Shown here piece after piece: positions 18,959 to 30,591 of a stretch of DNA of 64,000 nucleotides. Source of the DNA: Perkinsus olseni (Eukaryota; Perkinsozoa; Perkinsida; Perkinsidae); assembly GCA_013115135.1 (NCBI GenBank), contig JABANP010000183.1, positions 29,265 through 93,264 on the forward strand. The letters run 5' to 3'. How positions within the stretch are numbered: the first letter of the stretch is position 1; each line of letters starts with the position of its first letter. The notes beneath the pieces are model-generated. The model did no database searches, was not told the DNA's origin, and saw only the letters and a list, made by a program, of their open reading frames with translations. The position numbers and the translations under genes are program-made.

Positions 18959-19254
18959 CTCGGCGTCGAACCTAGGTGACCTAGCTTTGATTCCGAGTTC
19001 AGTTAGGGTAGGTGGTGTGAGATCGCTTGTCGGGCATGATAACACCATAGGCGATCACTCATCACCGATAAATGGACGTCTCGCACTACATGAGTAAAAT
19101 CGGTCAAAAAACCGAAATCGTACGCCGGTCAAAAGAAGCCCTTGGCTTCTCGAGAGATCGCCGAAACAGTTGTCAGTCGTTGTTGTTCCTGATCAGCGGC
19201 TGATCATCAGCCATACTGCCAATGAGCAACTTGGCACTTGTAAGTAACAAATGT

Positions 19255-19479
19255 GGTGTAGCGTCTTGGGGCTCAAGCACGGTCCTTCCCAGTGACAACT
19301 CAGTATCCGTTGGAGAATCAGAGTCATTCATTAGGAAATGAGGATGATAATATCTGATGATGATGCCATACTAGTTAATAAGTCCGACCGAAATCAATAA
19401 TGAGTGACTCGCGAGTTCCCCGCAGCTAAGGGGCACGCGAGTACATAGCTGATCTATTGCGGGCGAGCAAGCTTCACCT
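19255..19479 (+). repeat. 225-bp dispersed repeat, inverted copy at 42112-42336
   Basis: The whole segment from GTGTAGCGTCTTGGGGCTC to GAGCAAGCTTCACCT is present in reverse orientation at 42112-42336 with roughly nine in ten bases identical. A shorter related piece occurs near 35262. No coding frame is conserved, so it may be a non-autonomous element or a long-element fragment. Confidence 0.9.
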
Positions 19480-20618
19480 AGCATGCCGCGCGCGCCATCG
19501 CGATCACCGCGATGAGAGCCGCTCTAGCACGTAGACCTTTCCAAAAGCCAGGAGCGTGGCGCTGTAGTGGGTTACAAGTTGAACCCGATGCTAGGCAAAA
19601 AAACAAAGACTATTCTACAGGTTTGTAGACCGAGTGATCAAGGCGAACGTCGTCCTTGATTCTCCGGGGAACGGGTGCTCAGTGACTTTGGGGTGGGAGA
19701 GATAGGGGAGGGAGGGCTTGATTCTTAGGAGCCTACTAGTCTTGCAGTCTTCGCATGCGTGCGAGGCGCTCTTCGCGCTCGCCCCGAGCGTGCCGGTCTC
19801 CCTGTAGTATGCCATTCGCGTGCCTCGAATGGATCATACAACTGACGGTCGCCCGATCAACGGTGAGCCGCTATCGTTGGGAGGATACGAGGTAGACCGA
19901 GTCATCAAGGCGAACGTCGTCCTTGGTTCTCCTAACGTGGGTGTTCGCCTTGCTCCTCCCATTGCAATGAACGTCTTTCATAGAGACAGCATTAGGAGAC
20001 AATAATGGATACAACAGGCGTGACACTTTGCGTCGATGCTAGGCTAGCATTGCTGGCAAATAGGATATCTGGGGCCCGAACTCTCAGCGCCGCAGATCAT
20101 GCGTAACTGAAGGAAGTAGAGCTTACAGCGCTCGTCTCTATTTCCCGCAGTCAACCATCAGCCGCATGTCAACTACAGTTGAAAGTACTATATGCTTCAT
20201 GCGCTATGCGAAGTTCGAAAGTGAGATATTCAGAATGCGGATACCATGTCCAGCTCATTACACTATCGACGTTTATCGTTAGAAAATCAGACCAATGATA
20301 ATGATGGTGGATGAGGACACTCTTTGATACTATTTCACCCTAGTACGGTGACCGTACTATTTGTACGTCCTGCCGAGAACGCAGCATCGCTGCGTTCGGC
20401 ACGATTCTGAAAGAAGGCCGCTATCTTGTTACTCGTTATGCGCCGATCATCTTGCGCATGCGTGTATAGCATATTCCCCAGGGAAATTTCCCTTCGAGAG
20501 AGTAGGCTTGGAAGGAAGGGTAGAGAGACTTCACACTCCTCCTCGCCTTGCGTTGACTATGAGCAACAACGGAGAAGCAACGTACCCTCATCATGATCAG
20601 CTATTGGTGTTGTCCCAG
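19480..20618. other. spacer with a direct repeat; no firm gene
   Basis: The phrase GTAGACCGAGTxATCAAGGC and the 16 bases after it occur twice (about 19625-19667 and 19891-19933). Both can be read as DRVIKANVVL, so a duplicated exon of an unknown gene is possible. The part at 20440-20590 resembles 54955-55090, and the region upstream of the GH18-like gene is shared with the other copies. Confidence 0.4.
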
Positions 20619-21802
20619 ATGGTCATCAGCCCGCGCTTCTTCGCTGTGATCCTATTCGTGTTGGTCCCCCGTAATGATGGGGCGATGGTGTCCTTCAGTA
20701 GTCAAGAGTGGGTACTACCGACCGATCATTTCTGCAATATGTTCTCCCGGGGTGTCAACAAGTTCTACCTAGAGGGCGCCACGTTACTGTTCAATGGGTC
20801 TATCTACTCGGAGGTGAAAAACGTCACGATGGTCAATGAAATCGCTGATTGTGCCGGAAAGTACGGTACGAGCATGTCTCTATTACTGTGGACAGATGAA
20901 TCCCCCTTCGATGAATGCTCCCCTCGTAAATTCAACTTCGACACCTTCAAACATCAGCTTCAGTCTTACATCACCCAGTATGATGTAGAGGAGGTGACCT
21001 TTTGGATTTGGGCTGGCCCGGTTGTGAACTGTGAACAATTCTTCTGGCAAATCTCGACCAAGATCAGTAGGATTATCCGTCGTTCGTTGAAGACCAGGTC
21101 CGGAAAACCGGTCAGAGCGTCACTTGGGTGAGTACCGTACTCAGAGTACGGGCGCTTCTCAGAAGCCGTCATTTTCCGGGACGGGCAGTCGACCGAAAGC
21201 TCAGAGTGGTTCTGGCGTGATGAGGCCTCGTGTGTTTTCAGATTTTCAGTGGAGCCCTCAGATTCGCCGTTGTGGAAGTATATAAAGAGCGCCAGCGTTG
21301 GGAAATACTTCGACACCATCACGGTTCACTTCGGATATCCAGGTCTCCACGACAGGCGCACCATTGATGATGGCTTCGCGCGCGATGTCGTTCATCGTCT
21401 CCTTACCTACGGAGTGCCGGCACATCAAATAGAGCTCTCAGTAAGTTGCGGGAGTCGGAGCGTTGCAGCAAGCGTGGCTCGCAAGTAGTGAGATGCCCAA
21501 TAACCTGTCGTGTATCGTTTCAGACCGACACCGATGGGTTCAACGAGCTGACCTTCATTCCTATGGCTTACTTTGAACTGATTAGGGAGGGCGCGTCTCG
21601 ATTATCGAATGGCTCCTTCCACGGCTATATATACCAGTCTCAGAAACAAGTTTATGAAAAGACTAACATCATTAAGGAAGAAGGCCTCCGTGGACTCTCG
21701 CTACGAGCCATTATTTGGGACACGCCCGTCGACAGCTGCTCTTCTTTGCTTTATGCTGCTCTGTACTATTTACCAGATTCTTTGAGCTTCTCACCGAAGT
21801 AG
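20619..21802 (+). CDS. secreted GH18-like (chitinase-like) protein, copy 1
   Basis: Three exons (20619-21127, 21242-21440, 21524-21802) give 328 aa. The ATG at 20619 directly follows TGTCCCAG, a plausible trans- or cis-splice acceptor, and starts a signal peptide (MVISPRFFAVILFVLVPRND). The protein looks like a glycoside hydrolase family 18 barrel: strand 4 is YDVEEVTFWIWAG, later strands give FDTITVHFGYPG and IELS, and the end GLRGLSLRAIIWDT followed by SLLYAALYY matches the family's closing GLxGxxxWxxxxD...LL. The catalytic DxxDxDxE motif is not preserved, so it may bind rather than cut glycans. It has three extra residues (near GPVVN) relative to copies 2 and 3, and intron 1 begins with a triplet palindrome. 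Confidence 0.75.
21130..21149. repeat. 6-1-6-1-6 triplet palindrome in intron 1
   Basis: GAGTAC-C-GTACTC-A-GAGTAC. It makes a 14-bp length excess over the same intron of copies 2 and 3, starting two bases into the intron. Confidence 0.95.
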
Positions 21803-22479
21803 AATAATCGAGGGTTCTACGGTGGAGAATACTAGACGGAGTCTTCTTTCGTTAGACTTCTGTTTCACCTTTTCAAGCCCTACGGGCCATCAGCTTCCCT
21901 CTCGCAGTGGCACTTAATTGTCGGTGTGAGTGGGCTGCGTTTAGTTCAAAAAAATTACCCTCTTATATGCTTCTTACTTTATGCGTTACGGAATACAGAA
22001 TCTGTGTCGAGGTTGCTGTCAGCAACTTGCTGATAGTAGCTGCTGCAGTTGCTGGTGCTAATCGGGGATCAGTATTGTATTTCTAGGAGGATCGCTTCAA
22101 CCGCTCAAGTTGAGCGTATCTTTTATGTGGCCCGGGGAGATGGCCGATTCTATTCTGTTTTGCTCGGGCCGAGCGATGGCCGTTTCAATAGTCGTTCAGT
22201 TAATCGGGCCGTAGATGACTCGCTGTAGGTCGAATCATAGTGATTTATTTAGTAATTCTTACTACTTCTTGACCACTTTCTTCATATTTCAATGCCACGA
22301 GTTCAGTTTTGGGTGGCGTAGGCTTATCACTATACCATTCTCTGCCGAAGTAAATCCGAAAGGGTTTCATCGACGGTCGAACCAGGACGACAAGGAGCAG
22401 AATCTGTCACAAATTATTTGTTCGCTAGCATCATTTGTTCTGTCTCGTTTTTCCACTGAAAGTGCGAGACAAAAATGCC
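21803..22479. other. 3' flank of GH18-like copy 1
   Basis: Diverged from the flanks of copies 2 and 3 but alignable in blocks (the CCTACGGGCCATCAG and GGGCCGTAGA phrases). No other gene is seen. Confidence 0.5.
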
Positions 22480-22856
22480 AAAGTTTTGACATACTAGGAA
22501 ATTTTGGCGCCGTGAGCGGTTATGGAGAGCTCACGACGAATAGGGAAAGGAAGAATACGTCTTCCGCTTGACAGAAGCTCTTTGTCACTGAAGGGCATGA
22601 GATCGCCGAGATCAGCCATACTGCTGATGGGCAACTTGTAAGTCACAAATGTCGGTTACAGGTCATGCCCGATGCTGGGCGAACGAAGACTATTCTACAG
22701 TGTTTGGCTTGTTTCCGCTGCGGCATAGTCGGTCGCGTCACAATGCTGGCCAACTTGCACGCACGAGCTTGAGCGGCTCCTTCGCCCGCCAGCGACAGCG
22801 ACTGAATGATATTATCACATTTCTCGCGCAAGCCAGCAAGAGACAGTGATGGACGG

Positions 22857-22876
22857 TTAGCAATGCTAACTTAGCA
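22857..22876. repeat. 6-1-6-1-6 triplet palindrome
   Basis: TTAGCA-A-TGCTAA-C-TTAGCA. Unit B at about 31865 has a single TTAGCA. Confidence 0.97.
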
Positions 22877-22935
22877 TACAGGACATAGAGTTCACAATTT
22901 GGCAATAACGCCATTCACTGCCCTAAAAAATGGCG

Positions 22936-22955
22936 TTCACACTGTGAACTTCACA
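22936..22955. repeat. 6-1-6-1-6 triplet palindrome
   Basis: TTCACA-C-TGTGAA-C-TTCACA. Unit B near 31930 lacks it (16-bp difference including a small separate change). Confidence 0.95.
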
Positions 22956-23438
22956 GAACGATCACCTGGAGGCAGCGATGGTGGCAGCAGGCGTGACGTC
23001 GTGCGGCGATGCTAGGCTAGCATCACTAGCAAATGGCACAACTGCGGCCGAACCTTCAGCGTCCCAGATCATGCGCAACTGCAGGAAATAGAGCCTAGAA
23101 GGGTCGCCTCCGTTTCCCGCAGTCAGCCGTTGACACTCCGTCAACTACAGTTGGGAGTGGTATATGCTTCATGCGTTATGTAAAGTTCGAGTGTGAGACA
23201 TTCAGAATGTGGGTATCATGTTCTGCTCATCATCGACGCGTGTTGCAAGTGAATCACAACTGTAACGGTATCATTATGATATTTTGCGGTACAAACTCGA
23301 TTCACCATAAACGTCAATGATCAATTGAAGTTGAGTGTATCAGGACGCTCCGTGATACTATGTCGACCGTACCATTTGTACGCCCTGCCTAGATCGCAGC
23401 AACGCTGCGTTCGTCACGATGCTGATAGGAGGTCCCTA

Positions 23439-23458
23439 TCCTTAATAAGGATTCCTTA
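23439..23458. repeat. 6-1-6-1-6 triplet palindrome
   Basis: TCCTTA-A-TAAGGA-T-TCCTTA. It is absent from unit B near 32430, and the identical 20-mer occurs at 43603. Confidence 0.97.
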
Positions 23459-23486
23459 TCATGATCAGCTGTTGGTGTTGTCCCAG

Positions 23487-24603
23487 ATGGTCATCAGCCC
23501 GCGCTTCGTCGCTGCTATCCTCTTCGTGTTGGTCCCCCGTAATGAAGGGGCGATGGTGTCCTTCAGTAGTCAAGAGTGGGTACTACCGGTCGATGATATC
23601 TGCAATATGTTCTCCCGGGGTGTCAACAAGTTCTACCTAGAGGGCGCCACATTACTGTTCAATGGGTCTATCTACTCGGAGGTGAAAGATGTCACGAAGG
23701 TCAATGAAATCGCTGATTGTGCCAGAAAGTACGGTACGAGCATGTCTCTATTACTGTGGACAGACGACTACCCCTTCGATGAATGCTCTCCTGGTAAATT
23801 AAACTTCACCGCCTTCGAACGTGAGCTTCAGTCTTATGTCACCCAGTATAACGTGGACGAGGTGACTTTTTGGATTTGGGCTGGGAAATGTGAACAATTC
23901 TCGTGGAAGACTTCGTGGAAAGTCAGTAGGATTATCCGTCGTTCGTTGAAGACCAGGTCCGGAAAACCGGTCGAAGCGTCACTTGGGTGAGTGCGGGCTT
24001 CTCTCAGAAGCTTTCATTTCCCGGCCCGGAAATTCCGGGCCCGGCAGCCGACTGAAGCCTCGCGTGTTTTCAGTTTCTCCGCGGAGCCTTTAGATTCGCC
24101 GTTGTGGAAGTACATAAGGAGGGCCAGCGTTGGGAGATACTTCGACACCATCTCGGTTCAATTCGGGTATCCTGGTCTCTTCGACAGACGCACCATCGAT
24201 GTTGCCTTCGCACGCGACGTCGTTCACCGTCTCCTTACCTACGGAGTGCCGGCGAAACAAATAGAGCTTTCAGTAAGTTACGGAACTCTCCTCGTGGCGT
24301 TATAGCCGGCATGGCTCGCCCGTAGTGAGGAACGCATTTGCCCGCCAGGTGGACACCAGTGGGTTTCAAGAGTGGACCTTACAGCCTATGGCTTACTCCG
24401 CACTGATTGAGGAGGGCGCATCTCGATTCTCGAATGGCTTCTTTGAGGACTATATATACCAGTCTCAAAAACAAGTTTATGAAAAGACTAACATCATTAA
24501 AGAAAAAGGGCTGCGTGGATTCTCGCTACGTTCCATTATTTGGGACACGCCCGTCGACAGCTGCTCTTCTTTGCTTTATGCTGCTTTATACTATAGAGGA
24601 TAG
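23487..24603 (+). CDS. secreted GH18-like protein, copy 2
   Basis: Exons 23487-23986, 24074-24272 and 24349-24603 encode 317 aa with the same phases as copy 1. Signal peptide MVISPRFVAAILFVLVPRNE; strand 4 reads YNVDEVTFWIWAG; the C-terminus ends SLLYAALYYRG. Exon 1 and exon 3 are nearly identical to copy 3. Intron 1 holds a palindromic expansion around AAATT near 24030 that copy 3 lacks. The protein is probably secreted. Family name rests on fold-level similarity and not on catalytic residues. Confidence 0.78.
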
Positions 24604-25499
24604 AGTCTTTAGTATAGAGTTTAAACTACTAGCTAGATTCTTCGAGATTCTGACTAGAAACCGCCGGCTCTCCAGAGAATAATTTTTAGTGAAGACTAAT
24701 TTTTGTTGGATTTTTGACTCCCCTTCTCAAGCCCTACGGGCCATCAGTTTCCCTCTCGCAACGGTGCTTAGTCTGCCGGTGTGAGTGGACCGGTTGAAGG
24801 AAGCTCGTTTTCAGCACATACGTTACGGGATAGAGAATCTGTGTCGAACTTGCTGGTGGTTGCTGCTGTTGTTGTCGTATCTGCTTATGAGTATTATCTC
24901 TTTAGTTGGGCCGCTTGAGCGCATTTTTTGTGGCCGGGGAAGATGGCCGATGGTGGTATGTCCTTTTTTCAGCACTCACTGTGCATCGATACTTCGCTGG
25001 GGCCCAGCATGACCGTTTGACTAGTCATTCGGTAAATGGGCCGTAGAAGACCCGCTGTAGGTCGAATTATAGTGGTAAATTTCAGTGTACTTTTACTACT
25101 ACTCTCACTACTTTCTTCATACCATTAATGCCATGAGTTCAGTTACGGGTGGCGTAGCCTCATCGCTACACCAATTCCCTGCTGAGGTGAATTCCGGAGG
25201 GTTTTCGAAGGGGGTTAATCGAAGGTGAAACCAAGGCGGCCGGGCGTTCGCTTGCGGAATCCATTCAAAGAGTGGCATTCTTAGAATGCGCTCTGAGAAT
25301 GTGATCCGTTGAGCACGTCTCGGAAGCGACTCAGGAAAACATTCCGGGGTATTCGAGAATGAAATCTTGTGAACATGATTTGAGGATGTATTCTAAGAAT
25401 CGATTTTGAGATTACTTTCTGGAAATTCCAGACTGGAATAGCCCGCCGACCAGTGCGTCGGGTTTCCCATCCCAGAAAGGAACGGTTAAGTGATCACCC

Positions 25500-25590
25500 A
25501 ACTCCCATAGAAGAGGGCTTGTTCAAGAAGCATGTGTCCCCAACTTTCATAGAAGAAGGCTTCTTCAAGAAGGATGTGTCTCTAACTGCG
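25500..25590 (+). repeat. two 42-bp tandem units encoding IEEGFFKK
   Basis: Two near-identical units read as IEEGLFKKHVSPTF and IEEGFFKKDVSLT. Unit B has the same pair at 34855-34930. The frame is open across both but no full gene can be built. Confidence 0.6.
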
Positions 25591-25684
25591 CTTGCCCATA
25601 AACTCACGTCTGCGGGGAGTTGGTGGATCCCCAACTATTGCTTGATTCGGGGAGTCGTATGCTCAGCTTGAGTGTCACTTCATA

Positions 25685-25840
25685 ACTTACAAGTTGTATG
25701 AAGTGCCACCGTGCGAAATGAAACTGTACGAGATTATGCTGTACGGATTGCAACTGTTCAAAGTCGTCCTGCACGAACTGAGATTCTACCCACTGGTCTT
25801 GTACCTCTTGATAGTGTACCGAGTATTGGTACACAGTATC
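25685..25840 (+). repeat. degenerate 15-bp tandem repeat (pentapeptide periodicity)
   Basis: Units of 15 bp, each beginning with a YTGTAC-like pentamer, repeat about eight times. In the plus frame they read LYEIM-LYGLQ-LFKVV-LHELR and continue with FYPLV, LYLLI, VYRVL. The minus strand is also open. There is no ATG-led gene with a family match; it is absent from unit B. Confidence 0.75.
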
Positions 25841-26189
25841 AAGGTACGTACCGCAAAGGTTACTGTGGCAACGCTTAGTTGCCTGGATGACGACGTCAAA
25901 CCAGTCACGTCATCATGACGTGACTGTTTTGAGGTTTGTCGTAGGTTTGGGAGGTAGCGTGGGATCATAATATGATCATCATATTCGTAACGCACATTTC
26001 GAGCGTTCTTCTGGCAACACTGTGGACTCCAGTGTTACCAGACCCCAGTCTGGAGTCCGGAGTTCACACTGCGCCTATGTGGCCGGTTGACGAGCAAAGG
26101 ATGATAAGATGTCTTGGCAGTACAATGTGGGTAAGTACAAATTGGAGTTCTCCTGTCACTTGTAATTTTCCCTTATTATGGGACCCTTA

Positions 26190-27068
26190 AGGAAAAGCAA
26201 GTTCAGTGTATCATTAGATTGAGCTGTTACAGTGGCGGAAGAGTGGCTGATGTTTTGGATACTCGTTTGGCCGATGTAAGAAGAGTTCGAGTTGGAGAAG
26301 TCGGAAAACCTGAACAGTTGCAAGCATTTGAAAATTCTCGATGGTGTACGTTACCCTCTAGGTTTCTTCTGTAGGGCAAGGTCAAGGTTTACCCAACGAT
26401 GAGTTTTATACTGAATCTACCAATAGAACCGATTCTTCACCACGAGATCAAGTTCAGGAACAGAAAAGCAAACTATAATCATATTGTAGCCTACAATTTG
26501 TAGGTAACCTTAACATCTTGAGATTACTCTCTTTCCAGAGAGAAATATGTCTCTGGCATTGCTGCCGTGCCATTGGAAACTTGGCTCGATATTCGAGCAA
26601 ATACATCGTGGGGGAGGTCAGCAGCTGTTCATCAAGTGGCACCGGATAGTAAAAGGAGAAGAGTTCAAGAAAACGAGACATCTACTGCTTTGTGTATTGG
26701 GGGAAGGTCTGAGCATGTGTACATTCCCGAACGTATTTCGCATCGAAGAGAGCTTGCTTGGCGCGGTGTGAAACAGGTTATAGGCCGCATTGATGAGAGA
26801 AAGATAAATGGCGGACTCTGGGAACCTGAACCGGGGCTCACAGATGAGGGTATGTCTGTCTCGAGTAACTGGGAATCGGTGGCTAGTATTTTGATCTCTG
26901 TTTGTTTTAATGGGAAAGATGGTCGGTGTTTCTTTTGTGATTCATATGGACCCTCAGTCTCAGGACGTCAGGCTGTGGTAGTTTTGGGTCAAGTCTACAG
27001 TGTGAATGAAGCTATCATTGGTGCCACCAATTTGATGGGCTATTGTTGCATGAACGAGGATACGTGAG
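26190..27068 (+). pseudogene. exons of an unidentified gene, truncated by the tandem duplication
   Basis: Three codon-coherent pieces lie in order. The first, about 26188-26350, includes KEKQVQCIIRLSCYSGGRVAD. The second, about 26540-26849 after a TCTTTCCAG acceptor, includes YVSGIAAVPLETWLDIRANT and RELAWRGVKQVIGRID. The third, about 26890-27061, includes CFNGKDGRCFFCDSYGPS and ends at GAGGATAC before a GTGAGT donor. No family is recognised. The third exon's last 16 bases are also the start of the duplicated unit at 28925, where the upstream exons are missing. A weak resemblance to a piece near 49340-49440 (CFNGKECILSSRLL) suggests a repeated, possibly transposon-borne, family. Confidence 0.4.
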
Positions 27069-27731
27069 TTCTACTTGTAGGACTTGTGGTCGATTGCTTA
27101 CTTTGTCGGTGGAATATGGATTACCTCTACAGCATGTTATATTATTCCTTTCTTTAGTGCATACTTCGCACGATTTCCGAAAGGTGTACTGTACCAAATC
27201 GGTTGAAGCTTCACCTGATGGCTATAATCTTCCTCTTCAAGAAGTGTGCATGTCATATATGTTTTACCAAGGTAACCGTGATCGAGTTCGCAGACATATT
27301 CGCGAGAAAGTGCGGAAACAGAGGTTCTTTATTTGTATTTCGTAGCATTACTATATTCCATATATTCTCTTCTCAAGCGTTGTCGGTTGAATTGTCAATT
27401 CAATTCAGAATTGATTAGATTCTAACTAATTGTAGTGTTTTAGAGGTTTATGTAAAGTTCTTCTGAGGTATGTCATTGTTTGTATGTAAAGGTTCGACTT
27501 GGGTTTGGCGTAAAGACTGTATTTCGCCTCTCGAAATGCAACCCGAACCCGAACTCTTCGAGCTGAAAGCGTCCGAGATGGCCATTGGTGAGTAGCCGGA
27601 CTCCCAAGGTGTGTACGCAGGCGTCCTGTTTCTGTTTCTTATGATCCTCTGTCTTGTAGCAGACGTCTGAGACGGCTTAGTATATTGTCGTTCTCCAAGT
27701 CGTGCACCTCAGTAACGAGCTGGGGTGACGA

Positions 27732-27923
27732 TCACGTAGCACCGCTTGCTTGGATCCGTATATATAATGGGGGTCTCCAGGGCCGGGCCCTGAGGGCCCA
27801 TTCGGCAGCAATCGCCGCATCGGCCAGCGCGATGTGACAGTCCTCGGTTTCGCCTTGCCAAGCGTAATCTTCTATGCTTTTGAGGAGTTCGCGGACGAGT
27901 AGATGGAAAGCGCAGCTTTCCAC
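27732..27923 (-). pseudogene. gene fragment in tandem unit 1
   Basis: The 63-codon minus-strand frame begins at ATG 27923 and contains IEDYAWQGETEDCHIALADA followed by AIAAEWALR. The HxALxDA-like motif recalls 3'-5' exonuclease C-termini, but nothing else supports that. Unit 2 has a 2-bp deletion in the same place, so it is broken there. Confidence 0.35.
27779..27798. repeat. 6-1-6-1-6 triplet palindrome
   Basis: AGGGCC-G-GGCCCT-G-AGGGCC. Unit 2 near 29655 has a single AGGGCC, an exact 14-bp difference. Confidence 0.97.
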
Positions 27924-28481
27924 AATCCTACCTGATTAAATGTCGCAATATTTCACGTGAAAGCAGTTACTGGTTGCCAGTGAATACGGCACCAAAAATA
28001 TTGTTTTTCGCACTACTGGTTCCAAATTAGAACTTGAGGGAGATGAGTGAGGTATTATAACTTCTAATGCCTCACTTTCCTCCCCTGGGAACTTGGATTG
28101 TATATCTCTGGAAAAAATGTAATACATTTAATGTATCGGATAGTCAATCTAGTTGCTATTCATGTGAATGGAATATTTCGTCGTTCTCATATTTTTGCGA
28201 ATTCAACTTGCGAGTTTCGAAGGAATAGAACGGGAAGTATTTCTGCTATGCCGATGCTACTGAATAAGCATACTACTGCTCACTTACAGCGAGCCACCAT
28301 GCAATCGGATTGGAGCAATCCTTCCTCTTAGAGACTGCTACGGGGTTCTATCACTCTCTTTTCGTGCTCACCTTCTTTCAGACTCGAATTAACGCCTTCC
28401 ACGGCACAGCTATGGCGAGGCACCCACCTCGGAACGGAGTGGGCGCTTGTATACTGTACTGGCGGTCTAGTGGAGCCACGT

Positions 28482-28721
28482 TTAGTCGAACTTCTCGATG
28501 AGGTGCGGGTGGGTTGACTTCCATTTCGCCATGAACAGTTCTACTCCGCCCTCGAACAGTTGGTCGCTCGCGCAGCAATGGCCGGCCTTGATATCTCTGT
28601 AGAATTCACCACGCTTCGCTTGAGCGGCCGAAACAGATCCCTCCGTAGTCTTGTCGATGTAGATGGGGTTCCCATCATGGGGAGCCACTCTGGGACCGCT
28701 CGCAACATATGCACCCAGCAA
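28482..28721 (-). pseudogene. transposase-like fragment, tandem unit 1
   Basis: The 79-codon frame contains AKRGEFYRDIKAG and FMAKWKSTHPHLIEKFD. The pattern KWxxxHPxxxxxFxxxW resembles the C-terminal part of MULE-type transposases. The next codon is a stop (FD*TW), so it is decayed. The copy at 30352-30591 is almost identical. Confidence 0.4.
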
Positions 28722-29372
28722 TAGAGCCTAGCTCGCCGATTGAAAGACCCGTAGTCTCAGCATAGGTCACGCTTCATCCCTGTCGGACTCAACTCGCCGA
28801 ATACCTGAATTCATTTGGTTATGATGGCAGCGGCGCTGCCGCAGCGCTGTAGTCAGCAGTAGTGGTAATTCTTGCAATGATTCTCGCGCTCATCACTATT
28901 GGATTATTACTCTACGATTATCATTGTTGCATGAACGAGGATACGTGAGTTCTACTTGTAGGACTTGTGGTCGATTGCTTACTTTGTCGGTGGAATATGG
29001 ATTACCTCTACAGCATGTTATATTATTATTCCTTTCTTTAGTGCATACTTCGCACGATTCCGAAAGGTGTACCAAATCGGTTGAAGCTTCACCTGATGGC
29101 TATAATCTTCCTCTTCAAGAAGTGTGCATGTCATATATGTTTTACCAAGGTAACCGTGATCGAGTTCGCAGACATATTCGCGAGAAAGTGCGGAAATAGA
29201 GGTTCTTTATTTGTATTTCGTAGCATTACTATATTCCATATATTCTCTTTTCAAGCGTTGTCGGTTGAATTGATTAGATTTTAACTAATTGTAGTGTTTT
29301 AGAGGTTTATGTAAAGTTCTTCTGAAGTTACTTGTCATTGTTTGTATGTAAAGGTTCGACTTGGGTTTGGCG

Positions 29373-29392
29373 TAAAGAGTCTTTACTAAAGA
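29373..29392. repeat. 6-1-6-1-6 triplet palindrome
   Basis: TAAAGA-G-TCTTTA-C-TAAAGA. Unit 1 near 27511 has a single TAAAGA, an exact 14-bp difference. Confidence 0.98.
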
Positions 29393-29749
29393 CTGTATTT
29401 GGCCTCTCGAAATACAACCCGAACCCGAACTCTTCGAGCTGAAAGCGTCCGAGATGGCCATTGGTGAGTAGCCGGACTCCCAAGGTGTGTACGCAGGCGT
29501 CCTGTTTCTGTTTCTTATGATCCTCTGTCTTGTAGCAGACGTCTGAGACGGCTTAGTATATTGTCGTTCTCCAAGTCGTGCACCTCAGTAACAAGCTGGG
29601 ATGACGATCACGTAGCACCGCTTGCTTGGATCCGTATATATAATGGGGGTCTCCAGGGCCCATTCGGCAGCCATCGCCGCATCGGCTAGCGCGATGTGAC
29701 AGTCCTCGGTTTCGCCTTGCCAAGTAATCTTCTATGCTTTTGAGGAGTT

Positions 29750-29769
29750 CGCGGAGTCCGCGACGCGGA
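29750..29769. repeat. 6-1-6-1-6 triplet palindrome
   Basis: CGCGGA-G-TCCGCG-A-CGCGGA. Unit 1 near 27890 has a single CGCGGA, an exact 14-bp difference. Confidence 0.98.
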
Positions 29770-30351
29770 CGAGTAGATCGAAAGCAAAAACCACAATCCT
29801 ACCTGATCAAATGTCGCAATATTTCACGTGAGAGCAGTTACTGGCTGCCAGTGAATACGTCACCAAAAATATTGTTTTTCGCACTACTGGTTCCAAACTA
29901 GAACTTGAGGGAGATGAGTGAGGGATTATAACTTCTAATACCTCACTTTTCTCCCCTGGAAACTTGTATTGTATATCTCTGGAAAAAATGTAATACATAT
30001 AATGTATCGGATAGTCAATTTAGTTGCTATTCATGTGAATGGAATATTTCGTCGTTCTCATATTTTTGCGAATTCAACTTGCGAGTTTCGAAGGAATAGA
30101 ACGGGAAGTATTTCTGCTATGCCGATGCTACTGAATAAGCATAATACTGCTCACTTACAGCGAGCCACCATGCAATCGGATTGCAGCAATCCTTCCTCTT
30201 AGAGACTGCTACGGGTTCTATCACTCTCTTTTCGTGCTCACCTTCTTTCAGACTCGAATTAACGCCTTCCACGGCACAGCTATGGCGAGGCACCCACCTC
30301 GGAACGGAGTGGGCGCTTGTATACTGTGCTGGCGGTCTAGTGGAGCCACGT

Positions 30352-30591
30352 TTAGTCGAACTTCTCGATGAGGTGCGGGTGGGTTGACTTCCATTTCGCC
30401 ATGAACAGTTCTACTCCGCCCTCGAACAGTTGGTCGCTCGCGCAGCAATGGCCGGCCTTGATATCTCTGTAGAATTCACCACGCTTCGCTTGAGCGGCCG
30501 AAACAGATCCCTCCGTAGTCTTGTCGATGTAGATGGGGTTCCCATCATGGGGAGCCACTCTGGGACCGCTCGCAACATATGCACTCAGCAA
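30352..30591 (-). pseudogene. transposase-like fragment, tandem unit 2
   Basis: Second copy of the 28482-28721 frame, with the same in-frame stop after FD. One residue differs near the start (MLSAYV against MLGAYV). Confidence 0.4.

Larger units (their letters stand above)
22480..25600. repeat. segmental duplication, unit A
   Basis: About 3 kb here and 31455-34950 (unit B) are the same segment: shared 5' flank from the GCCAAAGTTTTGACATAC phrase, GH18-like gene, 3' flank, and the tail with the IEEGFFKK repeats. The genes are very similar in DNA sequence. Most length differences are 14-bp triplet palindromes or the roughly 390-bp insert of unit B. Confidence 0.9.
27046..28924. repeat. 1.88-kb tandem duplication, first unit
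   Basis: Starts TGTTGCATGAACGAGG and ends TACGATTATCATT; the second unit 28925-30797 follows directly. The two differ by a few substitutions and several short insertions, three of which are triplet palindromes. Confidence 0.95.

Noticed and set aside
20966..21322. 118-aa minus-strand ORF
   Set aside because: Overlaps two exons of GH18-like copy 1 in antisense and is not kept in the other copies.
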